Positions 1-12,664 of a stretch of 64,000 bases of DNA are shown piece after piece. Every line of letters starts with the position of its first letter. Position 1 is the first letter of the stretch. The stretch covers positions 170,152,807 through 170,216,806 of the forward strand of contig CM060952.1 of assembly GCA_030765055.1 (NCBI GenBank), written 5' to 3'. The DNA is from Mantis religiosa. Lineage: Eukaryota > Arthropoda > Insecta > Mantodea > Mantidae. A model generated the notes under the pieces. It did no database searches. It had not been told where the DNA came from and saw only the letters and a list, made by a program, of their open reading frames with translations. The translations under genes were made by a program, and so were the position numbers.

Positions 1-157
1 TGCTATATTGAAGACGCCTAAATGGCATTCATAATAGAGTACGGCCTATGAGGAGAAATGATTTTGAGGAGCTATCCGAAGAAACATTTTTTACGGAGGT
101 ACAGACTGTCGAAACATGTTGCTATGAAGGTTACTGCGGTAGATAAAAAGGGTAGAT

Positions 158-490
158 CATGCATCGAAAGGAATATGGCGATCTCGGCTTTGCTTCAAGT
201 ATTAATAACCTTGCGATTTTATAATTCACTGAATTATGTGGATAATACATTGTCCACCTCCCATCTTGAAACGTTCAAGTCAGTTGTCCTTCGCACCTCG
301 TTTTAAATTTACGTAATAATGAGTTAGTACATGCATCGAAAGGAATATGGCGATCTCGCCTTTGTTTCAAGTATCAATAACCTTGCGATTTTATAATTCA
401 CTGAATTATGTGTATAGTACATTGTTCACCTCCCGTGTTGAAACGTTTAAGGCCCTTACTCTTCGCACCTCGTTTCAAGTTTACGTAATA
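158..490. repeat. two-unit tandem duplication, ~161-bp units
   Basis: Units at 158-318 and 330-490 start with the same CATGCATCGAAAGG and end with the same ACGTAATA, with an 11-bp spacer. They differ by scattered substitutions and no indel, so the duplication is not recent. Both units are open in one frame and would encode similar 40-50 residue hydrophobic peptides (motif LRFYNSLNYV in both), but I recognise no protein family. It may be a piece of a local satellite or an unknown repeat. The window edge is close, so further units could lie to the left. Confidence 0.75.
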
Positions 491-687
491 CTGACAAGTT
501 GTTTGGTGCTTGTAGTAGTGACATATGCATTCGAATTAATTTTTTTTTATCCAGATTTATGAACCCTATTTTACACAGTGGTATATTAGGGTTATAGTTG
601 ATACATAAAAATACACAATTTTAACAAAAATATTTTAAATACTAGAAGGAAGAAAATATGTTATAATCTGATGCATATTAATTTAAA

Positions 688-1320
688 CTATTTCAGACGT
701 TTAAACACTGAGTTTATAAACATCATGAAGTACTTATACTGTTGTAGCTTCATTAGCAAAGATGTGAGCGGAGCAGAAAATTCATTTCCTAGAGAGTCTA
801 GCTTGAATATTAATTCTTGTCTTTCTCTCCAGAAAATGGGACAACAGAAAAGGAGATGAATCACAGTTTGAAATTCTTCACTACACATGCACTTGGGGTT
901 AGATGTTAAGTGAAAACGTGATAAGTATTCACCAAATTTACCATGTCCACTTAAAAATTGTGTCAAAACAAAATTTGGTACAAGAGTTTCACATTTTCCT
1001 CTGTCATATACACTAGGGAAAAATAATGTTTTTGTTAAACTTCCATTTGGAGTTGTTAGCCATTGTTGGTTCCATTCTTCAAGAATATGCTGATGTATTA
1101 TTCTCCTTACAGTAGAAATAGGACATAAAGAGTATGTCACAGGAAGATTGGATTCTGCAGCCTTCTTAGCCAAGCAATCAGCTCTCTCGTTACCTAAAAT
1201 TCCACTGTGTCCTCTAACCCATCCCATGCAAATATGTCCTGGATGGTTTTGAAGCAAGGTTCTGATTTCATGTGTTTCATGAATTAAATTCGTTTCCAAT
1301 ATTTTTCCCGTGACATCTTT
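688..1320 (-). pseudogene. LINE C-terminus: RNase H end plus zinc-binding tail
   Basis: The frame encodes the end of an RNase H domain (GWVRGHSGILGNERADCLAKKA, the GHSGIxGNExAD signature of non-LTR retrotransposons of the I/Jockey/R1 type). It is followed by the usual C-terminal segment: LTQFLSGHGKFGEYLSRF, then a Cys/His cluster CMCSEEFQTVIHLLFCC. Endonuclease and reverse transcriptase are missing, so the copy is 5'-truncated and cannot move itself. A second, more decayed copy of the same family lies at 57250-57790 on the other strand (LTQFLTGHGKFSAYLFRF). The frame runs without a stop into the SANT-like fragment upstream, giving an accidental fused ORF. Confidence 0.85.
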
Positions 1321-1458
1321 CTCTTTTACATTCACTGCATCCGTCCTCTTATTTTCCACGATATCCTTACACTTCGTCACCAATTCAATAAACAATTCTT
1401 TTTCCGTCGATGAGAAATTTGTCTCACGGCTTTATTTATGCTTTCTTTCATTCGCCAT
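1313..1458 (-). pseudogene. Myb/SANT-like N-terminal fragment
   Basis: On the minus strand an ATG at 1458 begins MANERKHK, then a stop (TAA at 1432-1434), then a segment NFSSTEKELFIELVTKCKD and IVENKRTDAVNVKEKD. This matches the start of the Myb/SANT-like (trihelix) DNA-binding domain common in insect proteins and in some transposon-derived genes: a Glu/Leu-rich first helix followed by ENKRTD. The domain stops abruptly at about 1313, where the RNase H LINE sequence takes over in the same frame. The internal stop and truncation make it a pseudogene fragment. Whether it was a host gene, a retrocopy or part of a DNA transposon cannot be told here. Confidence 0.6.
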
Positions 1459-2400
1459 TTGTGCAGACGAAAATGAAAACAATCGCGCATCGTAGTACGT
1501 TCTGAAAATAATACGACTCATTCATGGCCTTCTATAGCTGTGTTATTTACAAGTTCCTTGGCGTTAACACAGGTTTTTTAAATTGTCAGAAAACAGGTTG
1601 GTGAAATGTAAGAAATTTAACATCAGTTTTAGCTCTGTGACAATTGTTACGTTACATTTGTTAACGTTGATTTTAACATCTGTTGGTGAAATCGGGCATT
1701 AGTAAGGGAAATTAGACATATAACTGGATTAAAATTGTTAGGAGTGTTTGCATTGATATTACAGGCAAATGACCTCGGCAGTCTGTCTACAACACAGCAT
1801 TTACTTTTACTTTCTTATTCTTTTTATTCGCACAGACAAAAGTTAATTATTAAGTCATTCAGTGCCTGTTCTGTTTTTTGAAGGAAGGAAGACAAATCTA
1901 TGGAAGTTTTCCCAATGAAATAAGTGTTTGTGCGTACGTGCGCTATCTTGTGAAAGTTAGAACTTATGACACAGGAACGAAGTGCATTACGAATTTCCTG
2001 TTAGGTGAAATAGCTTTCTTCGAATACCTAAATTCGTCAGTAAATGGGCACATAGGATTTCCTCTGCCACATGATAAGAGTAAGGTCACATAGTCACATG
2101 GACTAAAGATTAGAATTAAAGCGTTTGACGGAGTTGTCTCGTTTTCTTCTCTATAACTTCGTTAATGGATTTGGGCATTAAAGGATCAATTATTGATCTT
2201 AATGAGAAGGCGTGGGATGTACTTACGTGATGTGAATGTTCTTTTCCTAGGAATTGCATAGGCTCCATGTGGCGTCTTCAGAGCTTACTTAAATTTTCCG
2301 ACCAATTTCTGATTCCCACACACATACCTTTACTACACAGATAAAGTTTTATATTCCAAACAAACATTCGTTATCGATATAGCATGTTGCGAGTTTTTTT
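1459..2400. other. no gene seen
   Basis: AT-rich sequence with only short chance ORFs; I see no repeat family that recurs in the window. Confidence 0.5.
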
Positions 2401-2769
<369 letters not shown>

Positions 2770-3046
2770 ATGTTTCGAGGTCCCTGAATCACAGAAAATT
2801 AAGTGTGTGTCTATGACATATTTTAGTATAAATTAGAAAGGAAATCTCAAATAAATAAATCTAAATTTCGTATATAATTTCAGCATCTGCTGAAAATATA
2901 GCACAATGTTAAAGAAAAGATCCTAACCGAAATGTATTTTGCTATTTTTTTTATTATCTCAAAAATGATAAACGATTTTTATTAAAATGTCTTATGTATA
3001 CACTTGTCTGATTAGTACAAAGTGTGTCGTATAGTTTTTCCATACT

Positions 3047-3430
3047 TTTTTTTTTTTAATCTTCACTGTAAATTTAATTTTGTAGCTGATAAACCACATA
3101 TAAATGTAGATCTCCTCAATACGCAACCCATGGCGCGACAGCCCTTAGAGGGCCAAGGCCTACCAACCCGACTGCCGGCCTCACGCCCACTTACGCGCGG
3201 CAGAGGTTGACGATCATCCAAACGATACTGGGAGGAGATGTGGTCAGCATCTCGGCATCCCCCAGCCGGAATGTTGGTTTCCGTGACACCAGGGCCGCTT
3301 ACCTAGCGTAAGCTCCTCACTTTCCTCACGATGCTGAGTGGGCACCGGTCCTATACCTGGGACCTAAAATCCCCACCACATGGGTGGGATCTAACCCGGG
3401 CCACTTTCCGCCGCGGAAAACGCAAGCTGT
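3047..3430 (-). mobile_element. SINE-C copy
   Basis: Shares its body with 25626-25958: blocks such as GGCCAAGGCCTACCAACCCG, CCTCACGATGCTGAGTGGGC and CACCGGTCCTATACCTGGG occur in both (plus-strand reading). A T-run at the left end (3048-3058) is the poly(A) tail of a minus-strand insertion. The B-box-like GGGTTAGATCCCACCC near the right end suggests a tRNA-type head. GC-rich relative to its flanks. No TSD found. Confidence 0.7.
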
Positions 3431-3790
3431 GCATAGATAATAATTTGTTGGCAATAATTTTTAAGAAAATTCGTTGTTCTTGCTTTGGATTGTCCATTAT
3501 TTATAGTTTTACTTTCTCTAAACGTACGGAGTATGCAAGGTATTGCATTCCACCCAATAGTTTCTTCTATTTCACTGCAAATATTCGTTTTGAAGTGCCC
3601 TGATTCCAATAAAAGCCTTTCTAAGGAAAAAAATGTGTGTAACAGCATAACTAAAAAAAAAAAAAAAAAAAAAAGATCGAAACTGGGTATTTAATTTCAG
3701 CATTTTCGAAAAATCCAACAGGATTTGTTAAACTACCCATTATATAGAAACATTTGAAAGAAAGTTTAAGATATTTCCATGCCAAAAAAA

Positions 3791-4012
3791 TTCCCGCCTC
3801 TGTGGGGATAGCGTGGGAGGAGGTCCCGAGTTCCAATCTCGGCCAGGGCGAGTTATCTGGATAAGGTTTTTTTTCGGAGTTTTCCCTTATCCTGAAAGAT
3901 TAATATCGGTTAACTCTAAGCTCTATGAACGCTGGACCGATTTGAGCATAATTTCATCCATTCATTCGTAGTCCGATATGACATGTTGAAGGACATTAAG
4001 TAAAGAAAAGGA
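3791..4012 (+). mobile_element. SINE-A copy, degraded head
   Basis: Matches the SINE-A consensus from CCCGCCTCTG through GGTCCCGAGTTCCAATCTCG and TTTTCCCTTATCCTGAAAGA to the terminal CCGATATGACATGTTGAAGG. The A-box region is partly deleted compared with the copies at 12.0-12.7 kb. Confidence 0.85.
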
Positions 4013-4292
4013 ATAGGAAACAAGATTTGTATATCTTGCGTTTTTCTGTAATAAGCTCTGAAATGCTTTTCATTTTGGCTGATTTTTGTAAAACTCTGTC
4101 GTAAGAGATAAACAAGATGTTACTACACAAAAAATGTAGACCTCGATCAAATATGCAGTGATATCGAATGCGCCTTTTATGGAGATAACCACTTCGAAGA
4201 TATTTCTTGTTATTAATTTAAATTTTCAAGGATTTATTCTTTACTTAAATGGTTAATCGTTTTTTTTTTTTTTGCTTTATTTATTAATTTTT

Positions 4293-4592
4293 GGCCCCGC
4301 CATGGCTGAGTGATTATACGGCTTGGCTCTCATCTAGGCTTCCCGGCTTCGATCCCAGGCGACCGCAAAGTGGGATTTGTGGTGGACAACATGACGCTGC
4401 GGTGGGTTTCCTCCGGGTCCTCCGGCTTCCCCCACCATCCTTCCACCAATTGCTCCATCCTCCATTCATCTCAGGCGTTGGGCCGAACCCTCAACCCGGA
4501 TTTCATCTCTCAGGTCAGATGCTTCGGCTCCCTCGCTCTGAGGGAACCCAAGCGCCTCCTAACGTCAGCATTGACGAGAAAGGGAGAAAAAC
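4293..4592 (+). mobile_element. SINE-B copy with 10-bp TSD
   Basis: The tRNA-like head GGCCCCGCCATGGCTGAGTG with B box CGGCTTCGATCCCAGG is followed by a body that begins GGGATTTGTGGTGGACAAC, matching the minus-strand copy at 5538-5771. It is flanked by the direct repeat ATTAATTTTT at 4283-4292 and 4593-4602, which fixes the insertion boundaries. This copy keeps a longer body than the other. It is non-coding; the ORFs over it are chance. Confidence 0.85.
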
Positions 4593-4602
4593 ATTAATTT
4601 TT

Positions 4603-5265
4603 AATGTCCTGGGCATGCAAAGCGAATAATGTAGAGCCGTCATCTAGAGACCAGTTTTGCTCTTATAAATTTGCTACTGTATTCTCCTATTTCCAATATA
4701 CCTACACGAAAATATGTATCCTTAGCATGGCTTACTCCGAAAGGAAGTAAAGCCGGTGGTTCAATGTCACAGATTTAGGATACGTAAACGAAAATCAAGT
4801 CTAATAAAGCGGCGTCGGAGCAAAATTGAATGAAGTGATTGAGGTCAACAGTTAAAGAAGTTCATTAAAATAGTTTTCTCGTTTTATTTACGATTCAGTT
4901 ATTCATTCAGCCACTGTTACGTATATGGTTTCTAGCATCCTGATACAGTTCTTCAATGCATGAGTTTATTTCTCTAAGGTTCATCTCAGCACCATTAAAA
5001 TCTATTATTCTTTAGCAAAATTTCCTGCAGTTTAACTTTGTTTGCTATGAAAGGATGTAGTAATCTTCACAGTTAAGTATAGTATAAGATATAGCCAACA
5101 CAATATGTTCTTTCTAAATTTTCTGTGTTTGATTTGGAACATATTCCAATTTTTGTAGCATGTTTGTCGTTATTGTATTCAGTTGTTACTACATGTTTGT
5201 GCAAGTAAACTCAGCCATTATTACTCTTACCTGTAGTGGGTTATAGATATATATGAAAATGTTAT
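4603..5265. other. no gene seen
   Basis: AT-rich, no recurrent element or supported exon noticed. Confidence 0.5.
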
Positions 5266-5511
5266 CCGCCTTGGTAGCGTAGATGGTAGCATGTCTGCCT
5301 CACGTTCAAGAGGTACCAGTTCGAATCTCGGTCATAGTGAGTTACCTGGGTAAGGTTTTTTACAGGGTTTTCCCTTATCTTTAAAGACGAATGTCGGGTA
5401 GCTCTAAGCTCCATGGACCTGGACACATTTGAGCATCATTTCACCTATTTCATTCACCGTCCGATATGGCTTAACGTTGGAAGACGTAAAATTAAAAAAA
5501 AAAAAAAAAAA
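5266..5511 (+). mobile_element. SINE-A copy with poly(A) tail
   Basis: Near full length: head CCGCCTTGGTAGCGTAGATG, B box CAGTTCGAATCTCGG, body through AACGTTGGAAGACGTAAAAT, and an A-run ending at 5511. A minus-strand SINE-B insertion follows about 25 bp later. Confidence 0.9.
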
Positions 5512-5537
5512 TTACAGTAAAGTGGCGTGCAGTCAAT

Positions 5538-5771
5538 GAAATGCCCGCTTTTACTACATATGGCACCGCAGGTAGTGACACTGATGGTACATAAGATGAA
5601 GATGGAGTGCCGGTGGAACGAGATGGCGGGGGAAACCGGAGGTCCATGAGAAAACCCTCCCCAGCGCCGTGTTGTCCACCGCAAATCTCACATTGCGGTC
5701 GCCTGGGATCGAACCCGGGCCGCCTTGGTGAGAGCCAAGCGGTCTAACCACTGAGCCACGGCGCGGCCACA
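5538..5771 (-). mobile_element. SINE-B copy with 10-bp TSD
   Basis: The minus strand reads GGCCGCGCCGTGGCTCAGTG, then a B box (GGGTTCGATCCCAGGCGACC) and GTGGACAACACGGCGCTGGG, as in the copy at 4293. It is flanked by TGCAGTCAAT at 5528-5537 and 5772-5781, a perfect target-site duplication. Confidence 0.85.
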
Positions 5772-5781
5772 TGCAGTCAAT

Positions 5782-7113
<1,332 letters not shown>

Positions 7114-7539
7114 TGTGACTTTGAGGGTTCGTGAAATTAAAAGTCCAATTGCACAAACTCAAAATGTTCGTATTTTCACCGAATTACAGTTGGAACACTT
7201 GCCGATTACATAGAATTACTTAGCGCACACAATTACAATCCACCAGTTCGTCTGTCACAGGTCCACTCCACACTCACTATTACGTACAACTCCTCTGATA
7301 TACGTACGCTTTCTTCCAGTCCGTTCTCTAGCACGGCGCTCTTCATGGCTGCTCGCCAAGAACTGAACTGACTCGTCCACTGCAGGCCTTATATAGGAAG
7401 ATCGCTTCCGCGGCGCGGAATATCATCCCTATGGTTCCAGACGTCAAGGGGAGGGGAAAGAGACGGTAAAGTCTGTCTACTCAACGCAAGTGCACGGCGG
7501 CCGCTTTCTTTGAGGAACCCTCATAATCGTTTTACAACA
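7114..7539 (-). mobile_element. candidate solo LTR with promoter
   Basis: On the minus strand this block begins TGTTGTAAAACG and ends TCACA, consistent with TG...CA termini. Near its middle is a clear TATATAAGG box (complement of 7387-7395), followed about 25 bp on by TCAGTTC initiator-like sequence, as in insect LTR retrotransposon promoters. The block is more GC-rich than its surroundings, and the motif GAGGGTTCxT/GAACCCTC lies near both ends. I see no gag-pol and no clean 5-bp TSD, so the edges are tentative. It could instead be a host promoter fragment. Confidence 0.45.
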
Positions 7540-8795
7540 TGGACCCTCCTCCTGACGGTCCTCTCTACAATGTTGCAACATTTTAACATCACCGTCTTGC
7601 ACCTAATGAAACAGAACAACTGGAAGTTGGAACTTTGGCAACTGAGACTCCACGCGGAGTAGACATGCAACTGTCATTTTCAGAAAATATCGGGGTTGCT
7701 ATTGGTCCCCAACGTCAGTATTGCATTTCTGAAGTGTGGAGATTATTGGTCATTAGTGGGCGGAAAGGTCAGGTCCTTTGAGGTCCCTTTGAGTGGGAAC
7801 TGCACACACGTTAAAAAAACAGACTTTACAGGGTTTGTGCCGCTCTTCTAACCATCCCCTCCGTGAGGGCTACACAGATAAATGGGTAGGCGTGGGCTGA
7901 ATACCTCCTGTCGCCCACCCAGCTCCAGTTGGTCGTGCCTTCCGATAATTGGGTGACAATATTCTCCACTCAAATTCCGAAGCCAGCTTTTGGATTTTAC
8001 AATAATTGAGAGTTGAAAGAAACCAAAGGCTCACTTGCTCACTCGGATAATATTTAGTTTTCATAAATGGAGAATTTGCTCTACTTTTATCTTTAGAATA
8101 AATTGTCATACATTGCAATTTTCAGCTGTGATGGTGGTTTCTTTTGAATTTCGTACTGAAATAAGTGGTGAGGTTTTTCGGATAGGCCACCTAAAGCTCA
8201 TTCTTGGATGTTCAATCACCGAATGTCTATAGCGGGCGAGTTTGTGTTTTGGGTTAAAGGATCCGTCGATAACTTCGTCATTTGTGTCTCACCAAATGCT
8301 TATGTGAGAGTTATAGATTAATGCAAATTAGAATTCGTAGGCAGGAAAGCTTGTTTTTCAGCTTGGAACTTGTGTATCCGTAAGATCGGTAACTTGCATC
8401 TTATGGTACCTGAATTATGTGCTAATTAAATTGTTAATGCCTGCAAAGAAAAATTAAAAATTACAACGCAATTTTTCATTATCATTGGGTTACGTGTGAG
8501 TTCTGTTTTGTTTTTGTTGCATTGTGGGGGGTTTCATTTATCCTGTGGAGATGAATGTCGTTGAGGAATCTTACGGACAAACCATTTATTTTTAGTCCTA
8601 TGTATTATTTCTGATTAAAGGACGTTAAGTGGATTAGTTGTGTAACACAGAGCTTTTATTTTAGTCCTGACAGGACTTCACATCGTAATAAATCTTAAGC
8701 TAGTATTGAAAAAGTCTTTACACAGAAGTATTGTTACTAAGAGTAAATATGTGGTGCAGATGTTTTAACACTGTGTATGATGTGTGTGCTTACAG
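7540..8795. other. intron 5' of the SH3 exon; no gene seen
   Basis: Contains a moderately GC-rich part (about 7600-7960) that may belong to the LTR-like element or another degraded repeat, then AT-rich sequence up to the acceptor at 8794-8795. Confidence 0.45.
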
Positions 8796-9063
8796 GCCCC
8801 CGGGGTAGAGATGACATGGGTGATAGCGGACCACGTGGCTGCAGCAGGATCCCAAGAGCTGAGTGTGCACAAGGGGCAGCAAGTGGAGGTACTGGAGGTG
8901 CAGGCCGCCGACTGGTGCCTAGTGCGCATGCCCACTTCAGGATCCGACTCGCCGCCTGAGGGCCTCGTTCCGCTCTCCGTGCTCAAGCAACCGCCGCCCG
9001 GCCTCAAAACCTCACCCTCCCGCCGCCCCCAGGTCCCCGCCAACACGGTTGACCATGACTCCG
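8796..9063 (+). CDS. trio: Trio/Kalirin-type Rho-GEF, SH3-domain exon
   Basis: A single internal exon. The acceptor GTGTGTGCTTACAG ends at 8795 and the donor CCG|GTAAGT follows 9063. The reading frame starts in phase 0 and ends one base into a codon. The 89 codons encode an SH3 fold: MTWVIADHVAAAGSQELSVH (first strand with acidic RT loop), KGQQVEVLEVQAADWCLVRM (ADWCLV core with the conserved Trp), then the EGLVPLSVL strand that closes SH3 domains, then a Pro/Ser-rich linker. DWCLVR...EGLVP is characteristic of the SH3 that follows the first DH-PH unit of Trio/Kalirin, which activates Rac/Rho in axon guidance. The exon is much more GC-rich than its flanks and its third positions favour G/C. 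I found no neighbouring exon in the window, so the flanking introns must be long. Domain is near certain; orthology is inferred from motif memory. Confidence 0.75.
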
Positions 9064-9758
9064 GTAAGTACCTCGGGCATGTTTTATTACAAGAACAGTG
9101 TCAACCGCGAAGAGGAGTTCTTAAAGATAATACTCCAGAACTGCATTAGGAGCAGAATATAAATTTATACCCTTAGCAAACGTGATGGATTTACGTAACA
9201 ATATGAGGGGAACTAACGTAATTTTATGCATACATGTTTGGTTGAGTTTAAGCAGCAAATAATATAGATACAAATAAATAAAATAGCAACCCACAGAGAT
9301 GTGGGAAGAAGATGTGATGGCTAAATGGGTTTTGGTGGAGAGGAAGCATACATAATATTATTAGATTTCTAATTTTAGATTCAATTTGCATCTAGAATAC
9401 TCAGATGCTATTTAATCCATTTATCAGTAGACGTGCATCAGTGCTGGCGGTCAGCGCTCAATGCAAGGGATTTTGCCGCCGTTGCTTGTTTTATCGGATG
9501 GCTGAAGAGACCGAAGCAAAGCAGTGTAATCACAACTGCTCTAATTAGGAAATGTAGATAATACTGTTAATATTTATAAATTGCCTTCACTCCCCTGAAT
9601 GAAGTTATGTGGCTAACCAGTAGTTCGTCGTCCGTGTCTATCCAATAAATTATTCTGCGCCCTCCTGTCTCTGCTTTGTAAATGGCACTGCCTCGCTTCA
9701 GTACTCTAGGTAGCTCTTGGCTGGTAGCAGTTACCTATTCGGTTTACTGGTGCCCCCC
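9064..9758. other. intron 3' of the SH3 exon
   Basis: Begins with a strong donor GTAAGTACC. No further exon recognised. Confidence 0.5.
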
Positions 9759-9826
9759 CTTTTTTTAATATACATCCTCCAACGTCACGTCATTTCGGAC
9801 GATGAATGAAATGGGTGAAGTGATGC
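9759..9826 (-). mobile_element. SINE-A 3' fragment
   Basis: Only the terminal part of the family remains: a T-run (tail), then CATCCTCCAACGTCACGTCA and GGACGATGAATGAAATGGGT (plus strand). Truncated before the tRNA-like head. Confidence 0.8.
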
Positions 9827-12007
9827 ATTCTCCTCACAAGAATGTAACTTGTGTAACCACAAAGGATATTTATTTTTTGGATCATATTAATACGAATGAA
9901 GTGTGAACATATTATTTTAAAACAGAAGAGCAAGGTTTTGTTTCATACAAATAACTTAGGATCTACGATTCCTAGCCACTAACAAAAATGGGAGAAATCA
10001 ATTTCGGTAACTACAATAGAATGGGGAATATAAATTTTTCGTATCTCAAATACCTGTGTGGCTTCTGTCTTTATTCACACCAAAATTCCGTTTGTGACTA
10101 TTTTGTCCAGTGTGATTATTAGTCTCGGTCATGCCATTATTAAGAGTCCGAACAATACCTTTTCAAACGGATTCAAGTGCTACCCATTTAGAATTACTGC
10201 TAAAAAATCCTCTTTCTCCCGTGTCTTTTGTTTAACGACTCAACCACCCGCCTGCACGTGAAATCCATTGAAATCCATTACGATTCTTTACTCATTGCAT
10301 CCCTTAATTTCGGTATCATTGCATAGTTCCACAAATAAAATTTATTTTAATTCGCACACTTCTTTAAAATAGTTTAAGTTCTGAGTTTCATGATGGCTGG
10401 AAAGAAATGCATAAGCTTTTCTCTGTTACCAAATAAAGAAGCAATTACAATCGCTCCATTTTCCAATAAAATAGCCTTTAATCTTATGCAGAAAGTGTAC
10501 AGTAAGCTCTGTTGTTCCTTAAATTATTATTAATACCCTTTGACTCTAACAAATTACGTTTATGGGCTTACATAAACACATGTCATTTTAATTTATAGTT
10601 TAACTTTTTTGTTTTTATAAAGATTTCCTGAATGGACTATGTTTTGTCAGTTTTTACCCTTGAGAAACCACGATTTGTTTGCACAATCTCTCCTTTATAC
10701 AGCTGCTGTTTTCTTAGTGTTTATATTTGTTCATTCAGATCTTATTCTTCTTCTCTGGCGCATCCTCTAGTGTTTCCGCCTGACGTAATGACGCATTTAC
10801 AGTTTTATATTGCGACGTTATTCGGTAGTGAAAGAGCCACTGTTCAGGTTAAAGATAGATCAAGCGTTTATATCCCATGTTCAGCGGCCTCGTCAAAGTT
10901 TTCCTTGTTGTACCATGAATAGGATCTAAGGCATTTTATCCCTCATATTTCTTTTCTGATTTTTATTTTTCAATCTTGCTACAAGTCACAATATTGGAAA
11001 TGAAGCATTTAATATAAATTCAAGAAGGGATCAATCGTCAAAATTGGGAAAATATGTTAAGAACAGACAATTTCGGTTTTTTAACTTATTGTTAATTTCC
11101 ATCCTCTAAGAATGTTTCCATAGATTATTTTTGTTTTCTGAGTAAAAATGAGAGAGCTATGTGACGATTTAATTAACTGTGAGTGGAGGGCGTGGTAACA
11201 TAATTCATGCGTTTTCTCATATTTTCCACATTAATTTCTGGAAGTATTTTTTGCAAAATGTTCAACACATTTTAATGTTTCTATGCGATGACTTTACCTA
11301 TGAAAGTGCTGGTCCATTTGAAATCAAGTAAGAAGAATTTGAGTAAATTTCAATGTCATCTGTAAGATTATAACTATTTTTCAGCATTTAAAGTGCTCTT
11401 TGGGATGCTGTTTTTAAGATATATTTGCGAAACTTCGAAATAGTTTCTCTACTACTGGATACTAAAACTTTCTATTTAGTTATTAGTGTAAGGCAAATTT
11501 GTACCAAGCTCTCCCAAGTTTGACAAAAATATATTTACTTTCAAACTTTGTACAGCTAAAATGTTAAATAATCTTTAATATTATTTGTTTTATATATAAA
11601 AATGTACATTGGAAATTCACAGATCGCTCTCCTAAAGCAAAGATGCAGCAGGATTTTGGGGTATATGGGTTTTGGTAAAGATGATGTCGAATGATCTATA
11701 ATTTGTGCAACAAATGAGATAATCTTGATGATATGTTTGGTACAAATACATTTTCAGGAGTGTCATTAATAGTTTTCGCGAGTTAAATATAATATTAAAC
11801 AATCTTAGAATCATGACCTTTATGCATCCATATCTGTATCATTGAGCATGCTTTTGTTCGTAAATGAGAATTTGGTTTCTTTCGCTGCATTTCATTTGTT
11901 ATTTATTACCTGGGGTGTGAAACTTTTAAGACATTTGAACGCACGCGCTACCTGGAAGTGAAATGAACATGTGTTAGTCTGTGATCTAGCCTATCGTGCA
12001 GCAGTAT
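9827..12007. other. no gene seen
   Basis: AT-rich intronic or intergenic DNA. A 96-codon ORF at 10632-10922 has no recognisable motif. Confidence 0.5.
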
Positions 12008-12225
12008 GCCCGCCTCGGTAGCGTAGATGGTAGCATGTCTACCTCACGTTCAAGAGGTCCCGAGTTCGAATCTCGTTCAGGGTGAGTTACCTGGATAGAG
12101 TTTTTTTCCGAGGTTTTCCCTTATCCTGAAAGACGAATGTCGGGTAAGTCTAAGCTCCATGGACTGTGGGCTCATTTTAGCATCATTTCATCCATTCAAT
12201 TCATCGTCCGATATGACTTAATGTT
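12008..12225 (+). mobile_element. SINE-A copy 1 of tandem cluster
   Basis: Head GCCCGCCTCGGTAGCGTAGA, B box CGAGTTCGAATCTCG, body to CGTCCGATATGACTTAATGT. It lacks a poly(A) tail and is joined directly to the next head at 12226. Confidence 0.92.
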
Positions 12226-12417
12226 GCCCGCCTCGGTAGCGTGGTGGTAGCATGTCTGCCTCACGTTCAGGAGGTCCCGAGTTCGAATCTCGGTCAGGGT
12301 GAGTTATGGGATAAGGTTTTTTCCGGGGTTTTCCCTTATCCTGAAAGATGAATGTCGGGTAACTCTAAGCTATATGGACTTTGGGCTCATTTGAGCATCA
12401 TTTCACCCATTCATTTT
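12226..12417 (+). mobile_element. SINE-A copy 2 of tandem cluster
   Basis: Second unit starts GCCCGCCTCGGTAGCGTGGT and ends early at TTTCACCCATTCATTTT, missing the last ~40 bp and tail, where the third head begins. Head-to-tail joins without intervening tails resemble SINE dimers or trimers. Confidence 0.92.
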
Positions 12418-12664
12418 GCCCGCCTCGGTAGTAAAGATCGTAGCGTGTCTGCCTCACGTTCAAGAGGTCTCGAGTTCGAATCTCGGTTAGGGTGAGTTAC
12501 CTGGATAAGGTTTGCCCGGGGTTTTCCCTTATCCTGGAATACGAATGTCGAGTACTTCTAAGCTCCATGGACCCCGCACTCATTTGAGTATCATTTCACC
12601 AGTTTCATTCATCGTCCGATGTGACTTAACGTTGGAGGTCGTAAATTAAAAAAAAAAAAAAAAA
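12418..12664 (+). mobile_element. SINE-A copy 3 of tandem cluster
   Basis: Third unit GCCCGCCTCGGTAGTAAAGA, complete through GACTTAACGTTGGAGGTCGT with a poly(A) tail ending at 12664. Confidence 0.92.

Noticed and set aside
8765..9046. 93-codon minus ORF opposite the SH3 exon
   Set aside because: Shadow of the plus-strand exon, with no recognisable domain and no splice signals on its strand.
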